NCBI RefSeq assembly: GCF_000250655.1
Contig: NC_016935.1
Span: 6,156,001 to 6,220,000 of the forward strand
Reading direction: 5' to 3'
Length of the DNA stretch: 64,000 nucleotides
From: Paenibacillus mucilaginosus 3016
GTDB taxonomy: Bacteria; Bacillota; Bacilli; Paenibacillales; NBRC-103111
Part shown: positions 36,830 to 45,716 of the stretch, piece after piece
Position numbering within the stretch: the stretch's first letter is position 1
Layout: each line of letters opens with the position of its first letter
The notes under the pieces: model-generated
Databases searched by the model: none
What the model was told of the DNA's origin: nothing
What the model saw: the letters and a program-made list of their open reading frames with translations, nothing else
Translations under genes and position numbers: made by a program

Positions 36830-37198
36830 CTAGTATATATCCTCCTTTAAGTAGAAACAACTTTAGCCCCCTAAGGGGCGTCCGACGTAACCCGGATACA
36901 CGGCTTCGCCCTCCCTGACGGACGATGTCGGGATTATTAAAAACATCAGATGACAGTAACGAGCAGACGGAATGATGCTCTCTGATATTCCAAGCAAAAA
37001 AAAGCCCCTCCATCCGCGCAAACACGCGAAATGAAGGGGCTTCTTGCCCACAGGTCTTGCCTATGAAATGAAGGAAAACGGCCTGCCCATCGGCAGACAG
37101 ATCTCCTCTAGAGTATGAACGCAAGGCAGAGCTGCGCTGCGCAAAGCTTCCGCTACGCAGCACCTGCTGTGCTTCGCAGATGACTCATCCCGATGGAA
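36830..37198. other. Intergenic region between sucD and dprA
   Basis: No gene is seen in 369 bp. It holds the sucD terminator (36996-37042), a GCCCC/GGGGC stem near 36870-36884, and a segment at 36898-36933 that shares ACGGCTTCGCC and a TCC...GGA core with the palindromic repeat. A GC-rich imperfect palindrome lies near 37125-37165 (CTGCGCTGCGC...). The dprA promoter must lie in the lower part, but I see no clear match. Confidence 0.6.
36996..37042 (-). terminator. Rho-independent terminator after sucD
   Basis: On the minus strand AGCCCCTTCAT and the matching ATGGAGGGGCT form the main stem, with an inner CGCG pairing, followed by eight T. It lies about 155 bp past the sucD stop, before dprA. 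Confidence 0.88.
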
Positions 37199-38131
37199 TT
37201 ACTTCTTCGTGATGCACTTCTCGAGCAGACCTTTTTCTTCCAGCACGCTTACGAGCGTAGAGCCCATTTCGGAAGGTGTAGGAGCTACCTTGATGCCGCA
37301 GCGCTCCATCGTTGCCACCTTCTCCGCTGCCGTACCTTTGCCGCCGGAGATGATCGCGCCGGCATGACCCATGCGCTTTCCTGGAGGCGCCGTTTGGCCG
37401 CCGATGAAGCCTACAACCGGCTTCGTCATATTGGCTGCGATCCACTCGGCCGCTTCTTCTTCAGCGGAACCGCCGATTTCGCCGATCATGATAACTGCGT
37501 AGGTGTCCGGATCTTCATTGAACAGCTTGAGGATGTCGATGAACTCGGAGCCCTTCACCGGGTCGCCGCCGATACCCACAGCGGACGATTGGCCGATGTT
37601 GCGGGTGGTCAGCTGGTGAACTGCTTCGTACGTGAGCGTCCCGGAGCGGGATACGACGCCGACATGACCCGGTGTGTGGATATAGCCCGGCATGATGCCG
37701 ATCTTACACTCGCCCGGAGTGATGACGCCTGGGCAGTTCGGCCCGATCAGACGGGTTTTCTTGCCTTCCATATAGCGGCTTACCTTCACCATGTCAAGCA
37801 CCGGAATGCCTTCGGTGATGCAGATCGCCAGATCCATCTCCGCGTCTACGGCTTCCATGATCGCATCGGCAGCGAAAGCCGGCGGTACGTAGATAACCGA
37901 TACGGTAGCGCCCGTGGCTTTCTTCGCTTCCACAACGGTGTTGAATACCGGAAGGGAAACCGTCTCGCCGTTCTCGAGCTGGATGTCGATGTTCGTGCCG
38001 CCCTTGCCCGGCGTAACCCCGCCGACCATTTGCGTGCCGTAGTCCAGGCCGCCCTTGGTATGGAACATGCCCACGGAACCTGTGATACCCTGTGTGATCA
38101 CTTTTGTATTTTTATCAACCAAAATAGACAT
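37199..38131 (-). CDS. sucD: Succinyl-CoA ligase, alpha subunit
   Basis: SucD binds CoA and carries the phosphohistidine of succinyl-CoA synthetase (TCA cycle, substrate-level phosphorylation). The 310-aa protein has the CoA-binding Rossmann fold (QGITGSVGMFHTKGGLDYGT), the GPNCPGVITPGECKIGIMPG block and the catalytic His in KRMGHAGAIISGGKGTA. It is 74 bp after sucC in a two-gene unit closed by a terminator. Confidence 0.98.
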   Translation of the reverse strand: MSILVDKNTKVITQGITGSVGMFHTKGGLDYGTQMVGGVTPGKGGTNIDIQLENGETVSLPVFNTVVEAKKATGATVSVIYVPPAFAADAIMEAVDAEMDLAICITEGIPVLDMVKVSRYMEGKKTRLIGPNCPGVITPGECKIGIMPGYIHTPGHVGVVSRSGTLTYEAVHQLTTRNIGQSSAVGIGGDPVKGSEFIDILKLFNEDPDTYAVIMIGEIGGSAEEEAAEWIAANMTKPVVGFIGGQTAPPGKRMGHAGAIISGGKGTAAEKVATMERCGIKVAPTPSEMGSTLVSVLEEKGLLEKCITKK

Positions 38132-38205
38132 GTTGATTGTTCACATCCCCTGATTATTTTGAAGAGACTGCCGACAAACCCACTATCGGAAGAAACCTTC
38201 CGAAA

Positions 38206-39366
<1,161 letters not shown>

Positions 39367-39492
39367 TTAGCAAAATCCTCCTATCGGTAATGACTTGCTC
39401 TATGGAATCGGTCCCAAACGGTGAAGGAGACCTGCCCATCTACACAGTCCGCCTGCCGAAGCTTAGCTTGTCCGCAGACGCAAACCTTACTC

Positions 39493-39530
39493 ATTGTACC
39501 ACTTTTTTCTTGAGGTTTCCTTAATTTTTC
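39493..39530 (-). promoter_or_regulatory. Probable extended -10 promoter of sucCD
   Basis: On the minus strand TGG followed by TACAAT (39493-39498) gives an extended -10 element about 125 bp upstream of sucC. The -35 region is poor. The sequence upstream (39500-39590) is notably A/T-rich, which may serve as an UP-type element. Confidence 0.5.
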
Positions 39531-39594
39531 TGTGAAGTTTTTGATATATCTTTTTTATTACTAACAAAAAGAAAGCTTATTCCCCCTCAAACGA

Positions 39595-39635
39595 CAAAAA
39601 ACAGCCGCGCATTCGGTCAAGGAACGCACGGCTGT
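39595..39635 (-). terminator. Rho-independent terminator after the zinc-ribbon gene
   Basis: On the minus strand ACAGCCGTGCG and GCGCGGCTGT pair around a roughly 14-nt loop, followed by TTTTTTGTC. It lies about 27 bp past the stop of the 86-aa gene. Confidence 0.88.
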
Positions 39636-39661
39636 CTTGCTGGGACTGCAGCGGATAAAAG

Positions 39662-39922
39662 TTACTGATAGGACGGGGGAAGGGGCTGTCCCGCACGGGG
39701 TTCGCGCTCGGCCTGCTTGATGAACCGCAGCTCGTTGGCGCTGAAACTGCAGACCAGACACTGAATGGTCGGCTCCGTGTCCGTCAGGGGCTCCTGCTCC
39801 CCCACTTCCGTCAAGGCCCCGGTGACGGCATCTTTCAGGAAGGGCTGCGAGATACTGGAGATGACGCTGAATTTGACCCGGTTGGACCGGCAGTTCGGAC
39901 AAAAATACGGTTTTTCCTGCAT
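39662..39922 (-). CDS. Small zinc-ribbon-like protein, function unknown
   Basis: An 86-aa protein with two Cys pairs, FCPNCRS near residue 7 and IQCLVCSFS near residue 53, spaced as in a treble-clef or zinc-ribbon fold. It begins MQEKPYFCPNCRSNRVKFSV and has an AGAGGTGA ribosome site upstream. I do not recognise a named family. It is transcribed on its own, divergently from comM, and has a terminator. RNA or DNA binding is only a guess from the fold. Confidence 0.75.
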   Translation of the reverse strand: MQEKPYFCPNCRSNRVKFSVISSISQPFLKDAVTGALTEVGEQEPLTDTEPTIQCLVCSFSANELRFIKQAEREPRAGQPLPPSYQ

Positions 39923-40013
39923 CTGAACTCACCTCTGGCATCATTGTCGCCAATCCCTCAGGGAATTAAACCGGAGGCCGTCCAAAAAAGAACGGCGGCA
40001 AGCAGATTGGGGA

Positions 40014-40042
40014 TTGCGCAGGGCGGCGAATCCGTATACAAT
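40014..40042 (+). promoter_or_regulatory. Probable sigma-A promoter of comM/yifB
   Basis: TTGCGC (40014-40019), a 17-nt spacer and TACAAT (40037-40042) lie about 75 bp upstream of the chosen start. It is the only plus-strand promoter I can support in the window. Confidence 0.6.
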
Positions 40043-40116
40043 TACGACTATCGAAATATCAGGCGGATGAGGAAGCACCTTGAGCCATGACCATCATGGG
40101 AGAGGTGTTTTTTGTT

Positions 40117-41715
40117 ATGTACGGAAAAGTAGTCAGCGCATGTTTGCACGGGGTGGAAGGCAAGCTGGTGGAAGTGGAGGTCGATCTGAGCAACGGGCTC
40201 CCCCAGATGAGCATCGTGGGTCTGCCGGACTCGGCGATCAAGGAATCGATGGAGCGGGTGCGGGCGGCGATCAAAAACTGCGGCTTCGTCTTCCCCCTGC
40301 AGCGGATCACGGTGAATCTCGCTCCGGCGGATGTGCGCAAGGAAGGCGCCGCCTTCGACCTGGCAATCGCAGCCGGCATTCTCATGACAAGCGGCCAAAT
40401 CTCCCCCGAGCTGTGCCGGGACAGGCTGATCATCGGCGAGCTGGCGCTCGACGGCTCCGTCCGCGGGGTACCCGGCGTGCTCTCCATGATGATGAGCGCC
40501 GGCGAGCAGGGCATCGGGCAGGCCCTCGTGCCGCTGGACAACGCGGAGGAAGCGGGCTGGATCGAAGGGTGCGAGACGCGATGCATCGCGAACCTGAGCG
40601 AGCTGCGCCCCTCTCCGCAGGGCGATGGAGAAATGCGATTGGACGCGGACACGGCTGCGGCGGACACGGGCCGGATCATCGGGGATGAGAGGACGGACAG
40701 ACGGGCTGAGAGTGCCGCTCCCGGCCCGGCCCAGGCCCTGGTGGACTATGCGGACGTCTGCGGCCAGCTGCACGTCAAACGCGCCTTGATGATCTGTGCG
40801 GCGGGCATGCATAATATTCTGCTCATCGGGCCGCCGGGCACCGGCAAGACGATGCTGGCCAAGCGTCTTCCTTCGATTCTCCCGGCGATGAGCGAAAGCG
40901 AGTCGCTCGATGTGACGCGCATCTACAGCGCCTCCGGCAAATTTGCCGACCGCCGCCAGCTCATCCGCTCCCGTCCCTTCCGCATGCCCCACCATACGGT
41001 ATCCTCCGCCGGGCTTGTCGGGGGAGGGGGCATTCCGAAGCCCGGGGAGGTCTCTCTGGCCCACCGGGGCGTCCTGTTCCTTGACGAGCTGCCGGAGTTC
41101 TCCCGCATGGCGCTTGAGGTGCTGAGGCAGCCGATGGAGGACCGGCACGTGACGATCGGCCGTGCGAAGGCGGTGTACCGCTTCCCCGCACACTTTCTCC
41201 TGGCGGCGTCGATGAACCCGTGCCCCTGCGGCTACTGGGGAGCCGAGACCGAGCATCAGGGCTGCATCTGCACCCCGCTGAAGGTAGCCCACTACCGTTC
41301 CAAAATTTCAGGGCCGCTGCTTGACCGGATCGATCTCCATATCGAGGTGCCCCGGATTGATTACAAGCATCTGGACAACTCGCTCCCCCAGCTCTCCTCC
41401 CGGGAGATGAAAGATCGGGTCGAGGCGGCCCACCGCATCCAGAAAGAGCGCTACGGCGCGGACGGCATCACTTTCAACAGTGAGCTGCAGGGCAGACTGC
41501 TGCGGGAGCACGTCAAGCTCGACGAAGCCTCCTCCCTGCTGCTCCAGCGTTCTTTTGACCTGCTCGGACTCAGCGTGCGGGCCCATGACCGGATTCTCAA
41601 GATCGCGCGCACGATCGCCGATCTCGAAGGTTCCCGGCAGGTGACGGCCGGTCACGTGGCCGAAGCGCTGCAGTACCGGCAGCTCGACAAGAAGCTCAGT
41701 CCAGGAGGCATGTAG
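40117..41715 (+). CDS. comM: YifB/ComM family Mg-chelatase-like AAA ATPase
   Basis: ComM-type proteins are hexameric helicases that promote branch migration during natural transformation. About 532 aa. The N-terminal LonC/ChlI-like domain begins MYGKVVSACLHGVEGKLVEV. The AAA domain has Walker A LIGPPGTGKTMLAKRLPSIL and Walker B GVLFLDELPEFS, with a Cys-rich CPCGYWG...C insert (near residue 380), and a C-terminal Mg-chelatase domain. I chose ATG at 40117, after AGAGGTG. It is the only plus-strand gene here and lies near dprA, another transformation gene. Confidence 0.94.
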   Translation: MYGKVVSACLHGVEGKLVEVEVDLSNGLPQMSIVGLPDSAIKESMERVRAAIKNCGFVFPLQRITVNLAPADVRKEGAAFDLAIAAGILMTSGQISPELCRDRLIIGELALDGSVRGVPGVLSMMMSAGEQGIGQALVPLDNAEEAGWIEGCETRCIANLSELRPSPQGDGEMRLDADTAAADTGRIIGDERTDRRAESAAPGPAQALVDYADVCGQLHVKRALMICAAGMHNILLIGPPGTGKTMLAKRLPSILPAMSESESLDVTRIYSASGKFADRRQLIRSRPFRMPHHTVSSAGLVGGGGIPKPGEVSLAHRGVLFLDELPEFSRMALEVLRQPMEDRHVTIGRAKAVYRFPAHFLLAASMNPCPCGYWGAETEHQGCICTPLKVAHYRSKISGPLLDRIDLHIEVPRIDYKHLDNSLPQLSSREMKDRVEAAHRIQKERYGADGITFNSELQGRLLREHVKLDEASSLLLQRSFDLLGLSVRAHDRILKIARTIADLEGSRQVTAGHVAEALQYRQLDKKLSPGGM

Positions 41716-41741
41716 GCCGGGCTGCTGCTTAGCAGCAGCCC

Positions 41742-41784
41742 AAAAAATCCGCAGCCGCTCTCCTCTTCAGAAAGCACTGCGGAT
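41742..41784 (-). terminator. Rho-independent terminator at the yraN 3' end
   Basis: On the minus strand ATCCGCAG (overlapping the yraN stop) pairs with CTGCGGAT and is followed by TTTTT. It ends the rnhB-side flagellar-outlier cluster. The convergent comM gene ends just beside it. Confidence 0.75.
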
Positions 41785-42165
41785 ATGGTCAAGGCTCAGG
41801 ATCGCGCCGTCCCCCTGCGCCTCTACGGAAATAACGTCAAAGCGGATCTGGCGGTCCAGCAGGTGCTGCTGCATCAGAAAAACCTGGGAGGTGGCCGCCA
41901 CCTGCCGCTGCTTGCGGGCGTCGACGGACTCGGCCGCCGTGCCGAAGCTCCGGTTCGAGGTCCGGGTGCGCACTTCGACGAAGACGACGAGCTCCCCGTC
42001 CATGAGAATGAGATCAATCTCACCGGAACGGCAGCGCCAGTTGCGGGCCAGGGGACGCATGCCCTGCCCCCGCAAATACCGCTCTGCAGCCGTTTCCCCT
42101 GCCGCACCGAGCTGTCTGCGGTTTAGCCGGCCTCCGCCTCCCGTCATGCGTTCCCCTTTTTCCAT
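41767..42165 (-). CDS. yraN: YraN/UPF0102 family nuclease-fold protein
   Basis: A 132-aa member of the YraN family with a restriction-endonuclease-like fold. GAAGETAAERYLRGQG, GEIDLILMDGELVVFVEVRT (the D...E-x-K-like core, here ExR) and a C-terminal IRFDVISVEA block are visible. Cellular role is not established to my knowledge. Start ATG at 42165 follows GGAGG by 8 nt and overlaps the flhB-like gene by 22 bp. ATG at 42147 is an alternative. Confidence 0.93.
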   Translation of the reverse strand: MEKGERMTGGGGRLNRRQLGAAGETAAERYLRGQGMRPLARNWRCRSGEIDLILMDGELVVFVEVRTRTSNRSFGTAAESVDARKQRQVAATSQVFLMQQHLLDRQIRFDVISVEAQGDGAILSLDHIRSAF

Positions 42166-42443
42166 TCACTGGCCCTCCGGTCCGAACGATATACAAACGA
42201 CAGCACTTCGGCCACAAGCTGATACAGCTCGGGCGGAATCTCCTGGTCGATGTCGAGCTTCGAGAGCACCTCCACCAGGGAAGGGTCCTCCTGGATCATC
42301 ACGCCGCTTTCCTTTGCCTTCTCCACGATGGCCTCCGCCACGCGGCCCTTCCCTTTGGCAACGACCTTCGGCGCCCCGCCGGCTTCTTTGTCGTACTTCA
42401 GGGCGACCGCCCGTTTGACCGATGTCGGCTGCTGCTCTTTCAT
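42144..42443 (-). CDS. FlhB C-terminal domain homologue (YlqH/FlhX type)
   Basis: A 99-aa soluble protein matching only the cytoplasmic tail of FlhB: SVKRAVALKYDKEAGGAPKV, then GVMIQEDPSLVEVLSKLDID and ELYQLVAEVLSFVYR. It has no membrane helices and lacks the NPTH autocleavage site. It matches Bacillus ylqH. In some bacteria such FlhX proteins can stand in for the FlhB C-terminus. It overlaps the FliK-like gene by 4 bp. Confidence 0.92.
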   Translation of the reverse strand: MKEQQPTSVKRAVALKYDKEAGGAPKVVAKGKGRVAEAIVEKAKESGVMIQEDPSLVEVLSKLDIDQEIPPELYQLVAEVLSFVYRSDRRASEWKKGNA

Positions 42444-44074
42444 AAACGGATGTCCACCCCCTTGTACGGCTTACGGTTATAGAGCGACGTTCTTTGGTCC
42501 GCCGTCATCGGGCTCTGCGTAGATGACGCCGCCCCCGGGTCGCCGGCAGAAGCCGCCCCCGTACGCTCCGGATACGGGGAGACTTTCATCGAGATGAACT
42601 GGTAGCCGATCGCCTCCATTCCCTTGGCAATCTCGTCCTTGAAGGAATCCAGCAGCGTCTGCATCACCGGATCATCATTGAGGACATGGAGGCTGACAAT
42701 CCGGTTCACCACCTGCACATCCACCATCGTATCGCCCAGCGACTTCATCTGGAGGTCGAACACCAGGCGGCAGTTCTCTTCGTCCAGCTTGCCGTTCTTC
42801 CCTTTGCGCGACTGAATGTGCACCGCCGCCGTCTGGTCGCCATTCGGATGAAGGAGCGGGACGAACAGCGTAATATGCGAAAACATGGCCGTCCGGTCCT
42901 GACTCAGCATGAGCTGCTGGCCGGTAATCTGCTGGACCGCCTGCTGTGCCGCCTCTTTCAGGGCCGCCGGCGCCTCACTCGACTGCGCCAGCTGCATCAG
43001 TGCGTTCTTCAGCGAATCAGCCGCTTTGGGGGCCTCGGCAGCCCCCGCAGCTCCGGGTACGGACGGCTCCAGCAGCCTGACCGCCTGCTGCTCATGCTCC
43101 ACGCCCAGCGCCTTCATCAGCCGCTGCAGCATCGGGCCGCCTTCCGGCGCTCCCTGCTGCGCGTCGGCCGGTGCCGCTTGCGCTTCCGCACCAGGCACTG
43201 CCTGCGCTGCTGCGTTAGCTCCGCCTGCCGCCGCATGTGCTCCTGGGCCTGCCGCCGCACCCGCTTCGCCCGGCACCACCTGCGCTCCTGCGCCTGCCGC
43301 CGCGCCCGCTCCGCCCGGCACCGCCTGCGCTCCTGCGCTTGCCGCCGCCTGCGCTCCCGCACCCGGCTGCACCGCACCGCCTTCCGCCGCTCCGCTGAGC
43401 ACAAGCCCGGCTGCACGCACCTGCTGAAGGAGATTCTTTACATTCTCAAGCAGCGCACGGCTCTGCGGAGACAAGCTTCCGCCGCCGTCCAGCTCGCTTT
43501 CCACGAGCTTCGCCAAGCCTTCTACAACCTCATGAAAGGGCTGCCCCTGCACCGCCTGCCGGATGGAGTTCACCGTATCCGGGGTCAGCGGCAGCCCTTT
43601 CTGAAACGCAATGACCGCCGAAGGCAGCACATCCTTTACCTGGGTTCCTTGAGGCATGGACTTCATCAGTTCGGCGAAAGCCTGCACGTTCTCCTTGCTG
43701 AGGGATACGCCGGCCTGATGCATACCCTGCACAAGCTGCCGGTTCGCCGCCGTATCCTCAAGCCCTATCGTTTTGAGCACTTCGCCGAGCGATGGGTCGG
43801 CGATCTGCACATTCGAGGACTGCAGCGGCTTCAGCACGACCTGCCCGCCGCTTGACTCCGGCTGCACCTGCAGCATGGTAATCTCGCCCTGCTTCAGCGG
43901 CGTTTCCAGCTGGGCACGCACCTGCACTCCGCCGATCGTAAGCACCGCCTCCGTGTCCGAGACCGACTGGGTGACCATGCCTTTGACGACCTGGCCCACC
44001 TTCAGCTCCAGGGTCTTCGGCTCCGATACCTGCGCTTCCCCCATGAGATTCCGAATCATGCCGCTAACATTCAT
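42440..44074 (-). CDS. FliK-like hook-length control domain protein (YlqG position)
   Basis: A 544-aa protein beginning MNVSGMIRNLMGEAQVSEPK. It has an N-terminal half with conserved-looking segments, a low-complexity Ala/Gly/Pro/Gln segment (about residues 225-320, repeats at 43115-43400), and a C-terminal FliK-like domain (LVFDLQMKSLGDTMVDVQVV). It is a counterpart of Bacillus ylqG, next to rnhB and ylqH. A flagellar or export role is inferred from the domain and its partner FlhB-like gene. Confidence 0.85.
   Translation of the reverse strand: MNVSGMIRNLMGEAQVSEPKTLELKVGQVVKGMVTQSVSDTEAVLTIGGVQVRAQLETPLKQGEITMLQVQPESSGGQVVLKPLQSSNVQIADPSLGEVLKTIGLEDTAANRQLVQGMHQAGVSLSKENVQAFAELMKSMPQGTQVKDVLPSAVIAFQKGLPLTPDTVNSIRQAVQGQPFHEVVEGLAKLVESELDGGGSLSPQSRALLENVKNLLQQVRAAGLVLSGAAEGGAVQPGAGAQAAASAGAQAVPGGAGAAAGAGAQVVPGEAGAAAGPGAHAAAGGANAAAQAVPGAEAQAAPADAQQGAPEGGPMLQRLMKALGVEHEQQAVRLLEPSVPGAAGAAEAPKAADSLKNALMQLAQSSEAPAALKEAAQQAVQQITGQQLMLSQDRTAMFSHITLFVPLLHPNGDQTAAVHIQSRKGKNGKLDEENCRLVFDLQMKSLGDTMVDVQVVNRIVSLHVLNDDPVMQTLLDSFKDEIAKGMEAIGYQFISMKVSPYPERTGAASAGDPGAASSTQSPMTADQRTSLYNRKPYKGVDIRL
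43170..43400 (-). repeat. Ala/Gly/Gln-coding imperfect tandem repeat inside the FliK-like gene
   Basis: A GC-rich imperfect repeat of roughly 50 bp recurs about four times and encodes variants of AGAQAVPGGAGAAAG. It forms an extended, low-complexity linker between the two halves of the protein. Copy number may vary between strains through slippage. Confidence 0.8.
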
Positions 44075-44115
44075 GTGCCAACCGCCCTTTCCTGTTCCGC
44101 TGCCAAATAGAAGGA

Positions 44116-44145
44116 AAGCCGGCGGGGATCATCTCCCTGCCGGCT
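44116..44145 (-). terminator. Possible terminator between rnhB and the FliK-like gene
   Basis: On the minus strand GCCGGC-AGGGA and TCCCC-GCCGGC form a strong stem followed by TTTCCTTCT, a weak pyrimidine tract. It lies about 80 bp past the rnhB stop and may be a leaky terminator. Confidence 0.55.
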
Positions 44146-44222
44146 TCCAGTCCGGTACCTCTATTATCGGCAATTGGCGCCGGATTTTTCAGTAGATTAC
44201 GAAAAGATGCGTGCCGCCTCTC

Positions 44223-44852
44223 TCAGAACAGGACGCCCTGCTCCACTTCCTCTTCTTCCCCTGTCCCGAGAAGCTTTCTCAGGAACAGACTCCGGTGCAT
44301 GGCGGTAGGACCGAATTCCAGAATACGCTCGCGGTGAAACTTCGTCGCATATCCTTTGTGGTCTGCAAGCCCGTACCCCGGGAACTCCTCGTCCCACTTG
44401 AGGCACATCCGGTCCCGGGTAACCTTGGCGATAATCGACGCCGCAGCGATCGACTGGGACACCGCGTCCCCATGAATCAGCGACATCTGCTCGATCGGCA
44501 CGTTCACCTGCTCCGCATCCACCAGCAGATAATCCGGCGTCACCTCAAGGCTCTTCACCGCCAGCTTCATTGCAAGGAGCGAGGCTTGGCGGATATTGAT
44601 CTTCTCAATGGTTTCCACGTCGACGATCCCGACGCCGACGGCGACCGCTTCCTGACGGATGATGTCATACAGCTTGTCCCTTTTTTTGGCGCTGAGCTTC
44701 TTGGAGTCATTCACTTCTTCGAGCACGAGCCCCTGGGGCAGGATGACCGCCGCAGCCACCACGTCGCCGAACAGGCAGCCCCGTCCTACTTCATCCACGC
44801 CGGCCACCAGGCGTTTGCCTGCCGACCATACGGATTGTTCATATTCAAGCAC
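44223..44852 (-). CDS. rnhB: Ribonuclease HII
   Basis: RNase HII removes ribonucleotides and RNA from DNA duplexes. The 209-aa protein has the catalytic GVDEVGRG (Asp20, Glu21), a further Asp in YLLVDAEQVN, and QSIAAASIIAKVTRDRMC. The segment after the first motif reads CLFGDVVAAAVIL instead of the commoner PLAGPVVAAAV, a divergent but length-preserving variant. It lies in the rbgA-ydcF-like-rnhB order. Confidence 0.95.
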   Translation of the reverse strand: MLEYEQSVWSAGKRLVAGVDEVGRGCLFGDVVAAAVILPQGLVLEEVNDSKKLSAKKRDKLYDIIRQEAVAVGVGIVDVETIEKINIRQASLLAMKLAVKSLEVTPDYLLVDAEQVNVPIEQMSLIHGDAVSQSIAAASIIAKVTRDRMCLKWDEEFPGYGLADHKGYATKFHRERILEFGPTAMHRSLFLRKLLGTGEEEEVEQGVLF

Positions 44853-44939
44853 TTCATCTCACCTGCTGCCTGTAATCCAAAACCTATATATGCTCATTAT
44901 ACCTCGGCCGCCAGCATCTGCCTATCCTTTTTGCGGAAG

Positions 44940-45557
44940 TTACGGTCCCCGGAACGGCTTGGTGATCACATAACCGACATGGAAGAAGACTTCCCTCAGC
45001 CAAAAAGGCACCTTCGTCCGCCAGCTCCGGTACACTGTCGTCGACGCAGCCGAGGCATCCGCCTCCATCCCCAGATCCGCCGCCATCCGCATCGAACGCT
45101 TCAGGTGCAGCGGGTCGCTTACGATCGTGTAGCTCCGCAGGCCCTGGGTCTTTCCCAGCTCCAGAGCGAATCTCAAGTTCTCTTCCGTGATCACCGATTT
45201 CGATTCGGTCAGGAGATCTCCTTTGGGCACTCCTATTGCCCCAGCATACCGCTCCGCGGCTTCGGACTCCGCCATCCCGGCGCCCTTTCCCGTACCACCC
45301 GTAAAGATAATCTTCCGCACCAGCCCTTGACGGTACAAATCCACCGCATGGTGGATCCGCTCCCTCAGCACGGGGGATGGCTCGCTCCCCCATACCGCTG
45401 CACCCAGCACAATCGCCGCATCCGAAGGCACCGTTTTGTGTCCCGGGTCATAGGTCCAGATCATCCAGGCCTGCGCTCCAACCCATCCAGCGGCCAGGAT
45501 CATGACCGGAAACAAGATCCGGACCACCCAGCGCCTGCGGATTCGCCTTGATGCCAT
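44940..45557 (-). CDS. YdcF/ElyC-like (DUF218) membrane protein
   Basis: About 205 aa: an Arg-rich N-terminus (MASRRIRRRW), one membrane helix (near residues 11-31) and a DUF218 domain with SDAAIVLGAAVWG, KIIFTGGTGKGAGMAESEAA and the acidic/His motif SDPLHLKRSM. Related proteins act in envelope or cell-wall precursor metabolism, but the substrate is unknown. I chose ATG at 45557 after GGGAG; a longer start at 45581 is possible. Confidence 0.88.
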   Translation of the reverse strand: MASRRIRRRWVVRILFPVMILAAGWVGAQAWMIWTYDPGHKTVPSDAAIVLGAAVWGSEPSPVLRERIHHAVDLYRQGLVRKIIFTGGTGKGAGMAESEAAERYAGAIGVPKGDLLTESKSVITEENLRFALELGKTQGLRSYTIVSDPLHLKRSMRMAADLGMEADASAASTTVYRSWRTKVPFWLREVFFHVGYVITKPFRGP

Positions 45558-45681
45558 CCCTGCTCCCTTCGCTCCGGTCACCGCACCGTCCCCCTCTTTT
45601 CAGCTCGCCTGCGTTACTGTCTTTCTTTCCATGACGACATACGACTCAAGATAGTTACAAGGAACGGAACCCCTTTCATGC

Positions 45682-45710
45682 AAAAAAGCAGACCTTCTCC
45701 AAGGTCTGCT
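45682..45710 (-). terminator. Rho-independent terminator after rbgA
   Basis: On the minus strand AGCAGACCTT, a 4-nt loop and AAGGTCTGCT form a perfect stem followed by TTTTTTG. It lies 7 bp past the rbgA stop. Confidence 0.93.
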
Positions 45711-45716
45711 CCTTCT

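Noticed and set aside
41719..41741. GGGCTGCTGC/GCAGCAGCCC hairpin as a comM terminator
   Set aside because: On the plus strand it is followed by A residues rather than U, so it does not fit a rho-independent terminator in that direction.
43115..43400. Repeat cluster as a CRISPR array
   Set aside because: Units are in frame, imperfect and contiguous without spacers; they are a protein-coding low-complexity repeat.
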